Program-made: the position numbers and the translations under genes
Notes under the pieces: model-generated
What the model saw: the letters and a program-made list of their open reading frames with translations, nothing else
What the model was told of the DNA's origin: nothing
Databases searched by the model: none
Origin: Gemmata palustris
Lineage (GTDB): Bacteria > Planctomycetota > Planctomycetia > Gemmatales > Gemmataceae
Length of the DNA: 64,000 nucleotides
Direction of reading: 5' to 3'
Assembly (NCBI RefSeq): GCF_017939745.1
Contig: NZ_JAGKQQ010000001.1
Span: 62,001 to 126,000, forward strand
In this document: positions 17,123 to 25,630 of the stretch, one piece after another
Numbering within the stretch: position 1 is the stretch's first letter
Layout of the letters: the number at the start of each line of letters is the position of its first letter

Positions 17123-17764
17123 ATGACTGAAGCGGAATGGCTTGTTGCGACCGACCCGACGCCGATACTGGAGTTCCTTCGGCGGAAGACGAGCGAGCGA
17201 AAATTCCGTCTGTTTGTGGTGGCTTGCTGTCGTCGCCATCCCGAGTGCTTCAATGCGCCATGCGAGCGTGCCGTAGAGTCCGCAGAACGATTTGCCGATG
17301 GCGCAGAATCGCTCCAAAGATTAGTCACGATCCGAGCAACAGCGGTCCGGGCAGCCGATTCATTCCGAAACGCGCAATCTGATCCGCGCTACCAAACTGC
17401 GGTCGCTGCGATGTGGAGTACCGTGGAGGCGCATCTAGACTTTTGCATACCTGCTTGTGAGGTGGTGAGATTGATGCGAAAGGTCGGCGGAAACGATGAA
17501 GCGGTTGCACAAACTTGGTTAACAAGAGACATCTTCGGCAACCCATTCCGCCCCGTCACCTTCTCCCCCTCGTGGCGCACTTCCACCGCGGTCGCGCTCG
17601 CGTCCCAGATGTACGAGTCGCGTGACTTCGGCGCGATGCCGATCCTGGCGGACGCGCTCCAGGACGCCGGCTGTGACAGCGCCGATGTGCTCGACCACTG
17701 CCGCGGTCCGGGGCCGCACGTGCGCGGGTGTTGGGTCGTGGATTTGGTCCTGGGGAAGAGGTGA
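17123..17764 (+). CDS. Gemmata-type 'MTEAEWL' family protein, copy 2
   Basis: 213 aa. It starts MTEAEWLVATDPTPILEFLR, has SERKFRLFVVACCRRHPECF, and shares the C-terminal block with copy 1 (SRDIFGNPFRPVTFSP-like segment, MPILADALQDAGCDSADVL, GPHVRGCWVVDLVLGKR). It starts 9 bp after copy 1 ends and is followed 22 bp later by an Imm11-like gene, so the three form a likely operon. The 3' part is nearly identical to copy 1 at the nucleotide level (16870-17110 against 17525-17762) while the middles differ. Function unknown. Confidence 0.85.
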   Translation: MTEAEWLVATDPTPILEFLRRKTSERKFRLFVVACCRRHPECFNAPCERAVESAERFADGAESLQRLVTIRATAVRAADSFRNAQSDPRYQTAVAAMWSTVEAHLDFCIPACEVVRLMRKVGGNDEAVAQTWLTRDIFGNPFRPVTFSPSWRTSTAVALASQMYESRDFGAMPILADALQDAGCDSADVLDHCRGPGPHVRGCWVVDLVLGKR

Positions 17765-17786
17765 ACGAAAATAAGAAGGAGTGCGC

Positions 17787-18320
17787 ATGAGAGCGTTCTA
17801 CGTGCTCGGCCTCGACCCGAGCCGAGATGATCTCCAAGCCATAGAAGACGCCGAACTCGATGGATTTGACACGACCCGACTCGCGCGCGGTACACCGATC
17901 GAGGGGTTACCACCAAACGCACGATTCTTCGTTTCAAACGAGAGCCGCACGCACGCCCTCGGGAACGGGTTCGGCTGGAAAATCATGTCCGAGGAGGCGC
18001 TCGCCATCATCTCGGCCTCCGCCCCGCAGCACGATCTCCAGATTTTCCCCCTACCGGTACTGAACGCCGTAACGAATCGCCCGGTCCCCGGTTACTATCT
18101 CATCAATTGTCTGCGGTTGGTTCCCGCACTGGGCTACGAAGCCGGAAACCGGATCATTTACGCTCACCAAATAGTTGTAAAAGACGCAAGCATTCCCCAC
18201 GGCGTCCACCTGTTCCGACTAGCCGAAGCACCGTCCCACTGGATCGCGTCGGAGCATCTGTGGCGACAGCTCTCGCCGCTCGACGGATTTGACGCCACCG
18301 TGCTGCAAACGGTTCCGTAA
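17787..18320 (+). CDS. Imm11-like (DUF1629-like) protein
   Basis: 177 aa. AAGGAG lies 5 nt before the ATG at 17787; an in-frame GTG at 17781 overlaps this Shine-Dalgarno sequence and is rejected. The second half shows a pattern I associate with the Imm11/DUF1629 family of polymorphic-toxin immunity proteins: GYYLINCLRLVPAL, then IPHGVHLFRLAEAP, then IASEHLWRQLSPL near the C-terminus. No toxin gene is adjacent, so it may be an orphan immunity gene or serve another role. Family assignment is by pattern memory and moderate. Confidence 0.65.
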   Translation: MRAFYVLGLDPSRDDLQAIEDAELDGFDTTRLARGTPIEGLPPNARFFVSNESRTHALGNGFGWKIMSEEALAIISASAPQHDLQIFPLPVLNAVTNRPVPGYYLINCLRLVPALGYEAGNRIIYAHQIVVKDASIPHGVHLFRLAEAPSHWIASEHLWRQLSPLDGFDATVLQTVP

Positions 18321-18387
18321 CGAGTGGCTGGAATCACTGCCCTAGTGCCTTTCAGAAGACCCGCCTCTCGCCCGCGATAGCGTTAAG

Positions 18388-18438
18388 CCGCACGTGCGCG
18401 GGTGCGGGGTTGTGGACCTGGTGCTCGACAAGGAATAG
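18388..18438 (+). pseudogene. 3'-end remnant of a 'MTEAEWL' family gene
   Basis: Reads PHVRGCGVVDLVLDKE and stop, matching the last 16-17 codons of the genes at 16430 and 17123 (PHVRGCWVVDLVLGKE). Only the tail is left, about 70 bp after the Imm11-like gene. This indicates a third copy once stood here, or that the Imm11-like gene was inserted by recombination between family members. Confidence 0.75.
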
Positions 18439-18473
18439 CGGCCGTACCGATCACTCTAAATCATGAAACGACA

Positions 18474-18499
18474 CGGGCCAGGGATTGCTCCCTGGCCCG
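18474..18499. terminator. 11-bp GC-rich hairpin, possible terminator
   Basis: CGGGCCAGGGA (18474-18484) pairs perfectly with 18489-18499 around a TTGC loop. It follows the MTEAEWL/Imm11 operon. There is no clean T-run after it (CTCTGTTCCC), so termination is only a suggestion. Confidence 0.45.
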
Positions 18500-18556
18500 C
18501 TCTGTTCCCGTGGTGTCTACTTCCCGACCTGAAGCGCGGAACGCTCGCGGCAACGC

Positions 18557-18641
18557 CGGGCTGCGCGCACCGTGGCGCGGAACGGAGCCGCGACTCGCGA
18601 GGTTGTTCCAGGCCGTTCCGCGCCACGGTGCGCGCAGCCCG
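18557..18641. repeat. 29-bp perfect inverted repeat
   Basis: The arm 18557-18585 (starting CGGGCTGCGCGCACCG) is an exact complement of 18613-18641; the loop is 27 nt and contains GGAGCCGCGACTCGCGAGG, which resembles the dispersed GAGCCGCGACCGC repeat seen at 50.6 and 54.5 kb. No coding sequence covers it convincingly. It lies between the MTEAEWL/Imm11 group and the terminase fragment and may be a mobile palindromic element. Confidence 0.8.
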
Positions 18642-18891
18642 AAAGCGGTGCTGGAACAGCGGTCCCCGCGCGGGGTGTGGTGGAATGTGCTCGGCTGACG
18701 CAACATCAGCCTGTCGCAGAGCGACGAGCTAAACACGTCCACGGAAACTCCGCACATTCTACCGGCCGAAACCGATCCGAGCACTTCCGTTCTCAATCAA
18801 TTGGTATTAACGATCAATTTCTGATGTCTAATTGGAAATGACTATTGATTAGAATGGTGCCTGCGCGCAGTGCGTGAGGAGCCGGGGAGCT

Positions 18892-19845
18892 ATGGCCAAG
18901 AAGAAGCGACCGGCGAAAAAGCCGAAGCGCCCGGCCCGGAGCAAGCCCGCTCCCCCGCCGGTACCGCCCCCTCCACCCCCGCCCCCACCGCCTGGGGCCG
19001 TGGCGTTGGCGTCTCCGGGCGACGACGAGCGCGAGCGCAAGGCCGGGCAGTCGCGCGACCGGGCCAAATCGGTCCGGGAGATCGGCCCGCTACCCAAAGT
19101 CGTGGACCCGGCGCGCCGCGAGAAGGGGCGCAAGTCGCTCCGGGCGTTCCTCCAGCAATACTTCCCGCGCCGGTTCCGCCTGTCGTTCAGCTCCGCGCAC
19201 CTGATCGCGATCGACCGCATGGAATCGTGTACCGATTCCGGGGAGCTGTTCGCGTGCGCCATGCCCCGCGGGTTCGGCAAAACCACGATGGCCAAGTGTG
19301 CGGTGCTCCGGGCCGTGCTGTACGGGTTCCGCCGGTTCGTCGTCCTGGTGTGCGCTACCGGCCGCCTGGCCGAGCGCCGGCTCAGGCAAATCATGCGGGA
19401 GCTGGAGACCAACGACCTGCTCCTGGCGGACTTCCCGGAAGCGTGTTACCCGATTCGCTCTTTAAACCGCATTCACAACCGTGCGAAGGGCCAAACGCTC
19501 GGCGGGAAGCCCACGCGCATGGAAATGACCAAAGAGGGCGTGGTTCTCCCCACGGTTCCCGGGTGCGCGTGCTCGGGCGCCATTCTCCAGGTCGCGGGCA
19601 TGGAAGGGGCGATCCGCGGGCTGAACGTGTCCGGGCCGGACGGCGAACCGCTGCGCCCCGACCTGGCCGTCATTGACGACGCGCAGACCCGGGACAGGGC
19701 CAAGAGTCCGATCCAAACGACCGAGCGCGAGTCCATCGTGACCGGGGACGTGCTCGGGCTCGCTGGCCCGGACGTGAACATGGCCGCGGTCATGCTGTGC
19801 ACCGTCATTTACCCCAACGACCTGTTCGACCGGTTCCTGTCGCCC
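18892..19845 (+). pseudogene. Truncated phage terminase large subunit
   Basis: The ATG at 18892 has GGGGAG just upstream. A Lys/Pro-rich N-terminus precedes a terminase-type ATPase: Walker A CAMPRGFGKTTMAKC (about 123-135), then RFVVLVCATGRLAERRLRQI, and Walker B PDLAVIDDAQTRDRAKS (near 263-278), followed by NDLFDRFLSP. Around 19845 the frame runs into transposase sequence, so the C-terminal nuclease domain needed for DNA packaging is gone. The ATPase half is intact and could be expressed, but packaging cannot work. No capsid, portal or other phage genes are near; this is a prophage relic or captured piece. Confidence 0.8.
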
Positions 19846-20330
19846 GGATCAAGTCTGGGCCGCCGACATCACTTGCGTCCGAGTGCGTGTACTTGGCCGT
19901 CCTCATGGACGTGTTCACCCGGGCGGTCCGTGGCTGGGCCGCTCCCTGGATTTAGGCCGGCCCTCTCGGCGTTGGTCTGGGCCGTGCGGCGTGGTCGGTC
20001 CGAGATCCACCACTCGGACCAGGGCGCGCGGTACGCCGCCGCTGCCTACGTCAAGCGCCTGACGGCGGTTGGGGCGGCGGTCCGCATGGCGGCGGTGGGC
20101 GAGCCGGAGGAGAACGGGTACCCGAGCACCTGATGCGGACGATCAAGGACGAGGTCGGTCTGACCGAGTACCGGGACTACGCCGACGCCCGGCGGCGGTT
20201 GGGCCGGTTCCTGGACGCCGTGTACAACCGGAAGCGGATCCACTCGGCCCTCGGGTATCTTACCCCGGTGGAGATCGAGCAGGCGAACATGGCGACCGAC
20301 CGGAAAGGGCCACCGGCGGTACAATGGGAG
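19844..20330 (+). pseudogene. Frameshifted IS3-type (rve-domain) transposase fragment
   Basis: Fragments of one integrase-core transposase appear in several frames: DQVWAADITCV at 19847, VYLAVLMDVFTRAVRGWA in the frame from about 19889, EIHHSDQGARYAAAAYVKRL and GEPEENG near 20000-20120, then AEHLMRTIKDEVGLTEYRDY and NRKRIHSALGYLTPVEIEQA to about 20300. These are DDE motifs of the IS3/IS481 type (D, D and E all recognisable). The 5' part is absent and at least two frameshifts and one stop break the rest. It joins directly to the terminase fragment and ends near the serine hydrolase gene. Confidence 0.85.
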
Positions 20331-20385
20331 CGGCCCCGACTGGTCTCACTTCAGGCAGTCAATAGTCACTCAAGCGAGAATACCA

Positions 20386-21927
20386 ATGACAAGCACTCGA
20401 GCGCGATTCTGCCAGCGGACCGCGGTCTGGGTCGCGGCCGTGTGGTTCGTCCCGATGAGTGTATCGGTCGCGGCCGAGGAGAAGGCCGCCTTCCCGGCCG
20501 CCACACCCGAGAGCCAGGGCGTCTCGGCTGCGGCCGTGCGCCGGGTGGCCAGCGAGGTGGAAGAGTACGTGAAGAACGGCACGATCGTCGGGGGCGAGCT
20601 GCTGATCATCAAGAACCGCAAGACCATCTTGCACGAGGTGTACGGAGACCGCGATCGCGAGGACAAACGGGCCATGGAGCGGGGCACGGTCTTCAACGTC
20701 CGCTCGATGACCAAGCCGCTGACGGGCGTCGCCGTGCAGATGCTGGCCGACGAGGGGAAACTGAGCCTGGACGACCCCGTGGCGAAACACCTCCCCGGAT
20801 TCGACAACGACAAATCGAAGGCCATCACGATCGGGCAACTCTTGCAGCACCGGAGCGGATTACCGCTGACGATCCTGAAGGTCAAAATCGATGAGCACCC
20901 CGACCTGCAAGCCCAAGCGAAGGCCATCGGGGAAAACGGGCCCCGATTCAAGCCGGGGGAAAAGTTCTGGTACTCGGACGCGGGCAGCGACGCCGCGGCG
21001 GCCGTCGTCGAACGGATCAGCGGCACGACGATCGACCGCTTCGTCGCGGAGCGGATCTTGCAGCCCCTGGGGATGGCCGATTCGTTCTACCTCTCGAAGG
21101 CCGACGACCCGCGCAAGAAGCGCGTCGCGAGTCTGTACCTCGGCAAGCCGGGGGAGTGGACCCGGTTCTGGAAGCCGGACGGCGCGCCCTTCTATCCGTT
21201 CGCGTGGGGCTCGCAGACGCTCTACTCCACGCCCGCCGATTACGCCCGCTTCCTCGCGCTGTGGATGGACGGCGGCATGGGCGGCGGCAAACGGCTGCTC
21301 TCGAACGAGGCAATCGCCCGCATCCTGGCTCCCGTATCGCCGATGAAAGCGCTCGGAACCGACAAACCGTACCCGTGCGGGTTCTTCGGGTTGAAGCCGC
21401 ACTACGGGCAGATGTCCATGCTCTACGCACCCGGCGACAGTCCTGCCCGGACGGAGGTGAGGGCCTTTGGTCACGGCGGCTCGGATGGTACGGGCGCGTG
21501 GGCCTTTCCCGCGGAGAACCTGATCGTCTGTTACTTCACGCAATCGCGGGGCCAGGTCAGCACGATCCGGTTGGAGACGACTATTCAGGATGCGCTGCTC
21601 CCGCGCGAGGGCACCGGGAAAGTGCCCGATGAGATGAAGCCGCTGGTCGGCACATATTACGCGACCTTCGGGCCGTTCAAAAACACCCCGTTCCAGGTGG
21701 TGTTCCGCTGCGGAAAACTGGCCCTGGATATTCCGGGCGAGCTGGTGTACGAACTGAGGGAGCCCGACAAGGAGGGGCGGCGGCAACTTGCAAGCAGCGA
21801 TTCGACCGGCGTCTCATTCAAGAAAGACGGCGAGGGCAAGGTGTCGGCACTTCTCCTGCACAAAACTAAGACGACGTACGAGCTGCCGCGGGACAAACCG
21901 GATGACGCCAAGGAACCGAAGAAGTGA
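20386..21927 (+). CDS. Serine hydrolase, class C beta-lactamase-like
   Basis: 513 aa with a signal peptide (TAVWVAAVWFVPMSVSVAA). The beta-lactamase/penicillin-binding fold is shown by S107-M-T-K110 (catalytic SxxK), YSDAGSD near residue 196 in the place of the YxN motif (Asp replaces Asn), and a late HGGSDG as the HxG/KTG equivalent. The family includes esterases, D-aminopeptidases and beta-lactamases; secreted planctomycete members are common and resistance should not be inferred. The C-terminal 110 residues form an extra beta domain (VGTYYATFGPFKNTPFQ), as in esterase-type members. It follows a transposase remnant. Confidence 0.88.
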   Translation: MTSTRARFCQRTAVWVAAVWFVPMSVSVAAEEKAAFPAATPESQGVSAAAVRRVASEVEEYVKNGTIVGGELLIIKNRKTILHEVYGDRDREDKRAMERGTVFNVRSMTKPLTGVAVQMLADEGKLSLDDPVAKHLPGFDNDKSKAITIGQLLQHRSGLPLTILKVKIDEHPDLQAQAKAIGENGPRFKPGEKFWYSDAGSDAAAAVVERISGTTIDRFVAERILQPLGMADSFYLSKADDPRKKRVASLYLGKPGEWTRFWKPDGAPFYPFAWGSQTLYSTPADYARFLALWMDGGMGGGKRLLSNEAIARILAPVSPMKALGTDKPYPCGFFGLKPHYGQMSMLYAPGDSPARTEVRAFGHGGSDGTGAWAFPAENLIVCYFTQSRGQVSTIRLETTIQDALLPREGTGKVPDEMKPLVGTYYATFGPFKNTPFQVVFRCGKLALDIPGELVYELREPDKEGRRQLASSDSTGVSFKKDGEGKVSALLLHKTKTTYELPRDKPDDAKEPKK

Positions 21928-21994
21928 GCGCTAGGAAACTGGCGTCCGCGGCGGGGGAATCGCCGCACGCACGGCGGGGAATACAGGTGGACGC

Positions 21995-24910
21995 TCACTT
22001 CCCCGTCCGCGGGGCGGGCAACACCTCCGGTTTCGGCAGGTTCTTATCCCACTCGGCCAATAGCGTTTTGAAATCGTCACGGGAGCTGATCGGGGCGAAG
22101 TCTTTGTTCGCCTTCACGCGGGCCAGCCGGTCGGGGTCCTTGAAGTTACCCGCCGCCGCGTACTGGCGAAGCAACTCGACCGCCCGGCCCCCGTACTCCT
22201 CGGCCAATTGCCCCCGCTCCCCCGCGGGGAGTCGATCGTCCGTACCGGCCGCGGCGGAACAGACCGACAGGACGTAGCTGAAGATGTACAGGTTCCGCCC
22301 CTGAGTGTGGCCCTCCGTCACCAGCGCGTTGATCTCCGCCGCCGCTTTAGCGTGTTCCCCCAGCCGGGCGAGGGGCGACGGGCGGAACAGCCGCATGGTG
22401 ATGTGCGACTGGCCCTCACTGACTCCGAGCATCCGCTTCCGGTCTTTCGTCGCATCCTCGGCCCGCTCCAATTTGTCATACGCCAGGGCCCGCTCGAAGA
22501 GAGCGTTGAACAAGGTCAGCCGGGCGGGTGCGCTCGTCGAGTTCCGCTCCAGGACCGACTCCGCCGTGCGGATCGCCTTGTCCGACCACTCCAGCGACTC
22601 CCCGGCGGAGCGGGTCTTGCGCACGTGCGTGGCCATGTTCCCGTAGCTGCCGGCCGCCTCGTAGGCGAACCCGACCACACTGGGGTAGTCGCGGGCCAGG
22701 GCCTCGTGGGCGTCGAGGGACTGCCGGTACAGCGGGTCGGCCTTCTCGTGGTGGTTGTTGCGCGAGTAGAACAGTGCGAGGTTGTTGGACGCCCGGGCCA
22801 CCTGCTTCTGAAACTTCACCGAATCCGGCTGGTCGCGGAGGAACTGCTGGTAAATCCCCAGCGCCTTCCGGTGCGCCTCCTCGGCCAGGGAACCCTTGTC
22901 TTGGGCGGCGTAGACCAGGGCCACGTTGTGGTGGCACATGGCCAGGTGTTCCCGGTACCCCGCCGCATTCTCCGGGTCCGTGGTCAGGAGGTCGTCCAGC
23001 GTCGCCCGGCACTTCTCGAACGCCGCCACGGCGTCGTCCAACGCCCCCGTGTTCCGGTACACGGCGATCAGGTTGCTCAGTGCGGTTGACAGCGCGGCGC
23101 GGGCCTTCCGGTGCTCCGGGTGGCGTCGCCCCAGTTCTTCCCACAGGCTCACGGCCTGGCGGTACGACCGCTCGGCTTGCGGGAAGCGCTCGAGTTCGTT
23201 GTGCAGCAGGCCGAACAGGGCGTGGACGCCGGCCCGCTTGTGGGTCAACTCCGGGTCGTCCGGGGCGCCGGCCGACAACTTCTCCAACAAGTCCAGGGCT
23301 TGCCGACAGACCTCCTCGCACTCGTCCCGCGGCCCGAGCTCGAACAGGATCAGCGCCACCCGCTCGTAGGCGTGCGCCGTCTCGATTCGCAACACCGGAT
23401 CGTCCGCCCTCTCGGCGAGGAACTGGCGGTAGAAGCGGAGGGCGTCCCGGAGCAAATCGCGGCGGATCGACTCCGCCTGCGGCACGCGGGCCAGCTTGTC
23501 CTCGCCGACGTGCGTGAGCATCCGGTCCACGGCTTCGACCGCCCGGTTGAAGTTCACCTCGGCGACCCGCTTCTGGTCCTGTGCCGTCTGCTTCTGCTGG
23601 TCGGCGTGGTTCCGCTCCCGGATCGCCCACGACGCCAGCCCGACGCTGACCCCCGTCGCCGCGAGCAGCAGCACCGCGAACGTCCCGAGCGTCGCCAGCG
23701 CCTTCCGATACTTGCGGGCCATCTTCCGCAGCCGGTAGGCGGCACTCGGGGGGCACGCCTCCACCGGCTCGTCGGCCAGGTACCGCTCGACGTCCCGGGC
23801 CAGACCGTTGGCCGTCTCGTACCGCCGCCCGCGCTCCTTCTCCAAGCACTTCATGACGATCCAGTCCAGCTCCCCGCGGACCAGTTTCGTCAGCCGGACG
23901 GGTTCCAGCCGCCGCTTGGCGGCCACGCCCGGGAGCGACCCGCCGCCGCTCAGTCGAACGCTCGGCCGGGGCGGCTCCTCCTCCCGGATGAGCCGGAGCA
24001 TTTCGTCCCAGGGCGTCCGCCGGAGCCGGTCTCGCTCCAGCGGGGTCGTCCCGGTGAGCAATTCGTACAGGATCACCCCCAGGGCGTACACGTCCGCCCG
24101 GGTGTCCACGTCCAGGTTGTTGAACTCGGCCTGCTCCGGGCTCATGTACAGCGGGGTGCCGAGCATCTGGCCGTGGGCCGTGTGCAGCGTGTGCTCGGTA
24201 AGCGGTTCGTGCAGCGCCTTGGCCAGCCCGAAGTCGATCACCTTCGGCACCGGCACCCCGTCGTACAGGCACACCAGGATGTTCGACGGCTTCAGGTCGC
24301 GGTGGACGATCCCCTTCTGGTGCGCGTGCTGCACCGCCTGGCACACCGGGACGAACAGGGCCAGCCGGTCGGCGACGCTCAGCCGGGCGTCGTCGCAGTA
24401 CGCCGTGAGCGGGACGCCCTTGACGTACTCCATGACGAAGTACGGGCGCCCGGCGTCGGTCGTCCCGCCGTCGAACACCTTGGCGATGTTCGGGTGGTTC
24501 ATCACCGCCAGGGCCTGCCGTTCCGCCTCGAACCGCGCCAGTACCGACTTCGAGTCCATCCCCGCCTTGACCAGCTTTATCGCCACCTTGCGGCGGACCG
24601 GCTGGGTCTGCTCGGCCACCCAGACGGCCCCCATCCCGCCCGCTCCGACCTCTTCGAGCAGTTTGTACCGGCCGTCCAGCACGGCCCCGGCCCGCTCCGT
24701 TGGCGGGTCGGCTCGGTCCGACGGCTCCTCCGTGTCCGGCGGGGCCAGCGAGTGGTCGAGGATGCCGGTGGCCCGGTCGTGGCCGGCGAGCAGCCGGGCG
24801 ACCCGTTCCCGGAGTGCGGCATCCCCGCCGCACGCCTGGTCCAGGAAAGCCCGCCGCTCAGCAGGGGTCGGCTTCTCCAGAGCGGCGATGAACAGAGTTT
24901 CGTCGGTCAT
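21995..24910 (-). CDS. Ser/Thr protein kinase with TM segment and TPR domain
   Basis: 971 aa. The kinase domain spans about 80-375: glycine loop EVGAGGMGAVW, VAIKLVKAG (catalytic Lys), HRDLKPSNILV, DFGLAKAL and GTPLYMSPEQA. A single transmembrane helix near 405-425 (LATLGTFAVLLLAATGVSVG) separates it from an extracytoplasmic C-terminal half with tetratricopeptide repeats (for example ALDLLEKLSAGAPDDPELTH, AEEAHRKALGIYQQFLRDQP). This Hanks-type layout is among the most numerous protein types in planctomycetes. The repeats probably sense or bind partners. It has its own promoter region and no obvious operon partner; substrate unknown. Confidence 0.95.
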   Translation of the reverse strand: MTDETLFIAALEKPTPAERRAFLDQACGGDAALRERVARLLAGHDRATGILDHSLAPPDTEEPSDRADPPTERAGAVLDGRYKLLEEVGAGGMGAVWVAEQTQPVRRKVAIKLVKAGMDSKSVLARFEAERQALAVMNHPNIAKVFDGGTTDAGRPYFVMEYVKGVPLTAYCDDARLSVADRLALFVPVCQAVQHAHQKGIVHRDLKPSNILVCLYDGVPVPKVIDFGLAKALHEPLTEHTLHTAHGQMLGTPLYMSPEQAEFNNLDVDTRADVYALGVILYELLTGTTPLERDRLRRTPWDEMLRLIREEEPPRPSVRLSGGGSLPGVAAKRRLEPVRLTKLVRGELDWIVMKCLEKERGRRYETANGLARDVERYLADEPVEACPPSAAYRLRKMARKYRKALATLGTFAVLLLAATGVSVGLASWAIRERNHADQQKQTAQDQKRVAEVNFNRAVEAVDRMLTHVGEDKLARVPQAESIRRDLLRDALRFYRQFLAERADDPVLRIETAHAYERVALILFELGPRDECEEVCRQALDLLEKLSAGAPDDPELTHKRAGVHALFGLLHNELERFPQAERSYRQAVSLWEELGRRHPEHRKARAALSTALSNLIAVYRNTGALDDAVAAFEKCRATLDDLLTTDPENAAGYREHLAMCHHNVALVYAAQDKGSLAEEAHRKALGIYQQFLRDQPDSVKFQKQVARASNNLALFYSRNNHHEKADPLYRQSLDAHEALARDYPSVVGFAYEAAGSYGNMATHVRKTRSAGESLEWSDKAIRTAESVLERNSTSAPARLTLFNALFERALAYDKLERAEDATKDRKRMLGVSEGQSHITMRLFRPSPLARLGEHAKAAAEINALVTEGHTQGRNLYIFSYVLSVCSAAAGTDDRLPAGERGQLAEEYGGRAVELLRQYAAAGNFKDPDRLARVKANKDFAPISSRDDFKTLLAEWDKNLPKPEVLPAPRTGK

Positions 24911-24996
24911 GGCGGTGACCTCGGGTGACGCGAAGGTGGCTATAGGATACCGCGGTATTCCGCCTGCCGCCGCTCAGAACCGGTTCCCGGCGGCTG

Positions 24997-25560
24997 TCAA
25001 GCAATGACGGAACGATCAAGGTGCGGGGCAATCGAGCCGACCACGATGCCGCCGACCAAGAATTGCAGCCTCTTCAGCGGGGCGCCGGGGTGGGAGGTTT
25101 TGCCGCCGGTGAACGGCATCCACCCCGGGAACCCGTACCGAGTTGGTGAACACGAACACCTCGCCACTATCCGAACGGGTGAACATCTTACCCGCCTCGA
25201 CCAGGAGTTGCGTACCGCTGTCCGCGGCACCCGCCCCGCACCCGCCGAAGTACACGAGGGTGTCGAACGGGAACGGCCGGTGGAACCTCCAACCCGCGAA
25301 TCGGGACAGCCAGGTGGAGGGGTCGATGTCACCAATGCCTCGTGAGCCGGCCCAGATAGTCTCGGGCACGCCGTGCGTCTGGAACAGGACGCGGTCGAAC
25401 CTCATCCCGCCTCAGAAGCCCGTTCAGTTGCTCCGGTAGGTCTTCGATGCTGTCGATGGCGATCGTGGTCACGTCGGTGGACCCGGAGAACCGGCCCTCG
25501 GCCTGGTCCGCGTTGCCCTCGTCGTAGGTGTCGTCAATGCACAGCTTGCCGGGTATGGCG
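24997..25560 (-). pseudogene. Frameshifted remnant of a secreted 'THG' domain protein
   Basis: Three successive minus-strand frames join into one protein-like sequence: HLEVAIPGKLCIDDTYDEGN through SIEDLPEQLNGLLRR, then FDRVLFQTHGVPETIWAGS through GEVFVFTNSVR, then YGFPGWMPFTGGKTSHPGAP through IAPHLDRSVIA and a stop. At least two frameshifts (near 25405 and 25145) break it. The FQTHG-x-P-x-I core recalls DUF4347-like or caspase-like surface-protein domains, but I am not sure of the family. It lies directly downstream of the RTX-like genes and may once have belonged to that cluster. Confidence 0.6.
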
Positions 25561-25630
25561 ACCTCCAGGTGGGGATACGAGGAAAGCCGCCGTCGGACGT
25601 CCGACGGCGAGGGCGAACGGGTAGGGCCGG

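Noticed and set aside
16430-18438. Complete toxin-immunity system
   Set aside because: Only an Imm11-like candidate is seen. No toxin domain, Rhs repeat or secretion marker is recognisable next to it.
18892-19845. Intact prophage
   Set aside because: Only the terminase ATPase half is present; no portal, capsid, tail, lysis or phage regulator genes lie within several kilobases.
20386-21927. Antibiotic-resistance beta-lactamase
   Set aside because: The fold is shared with esterases and peptidases, the YxN position is YSD, and a C-terminal extra domain fits esterase-type family members; resistance cannot be inferred.
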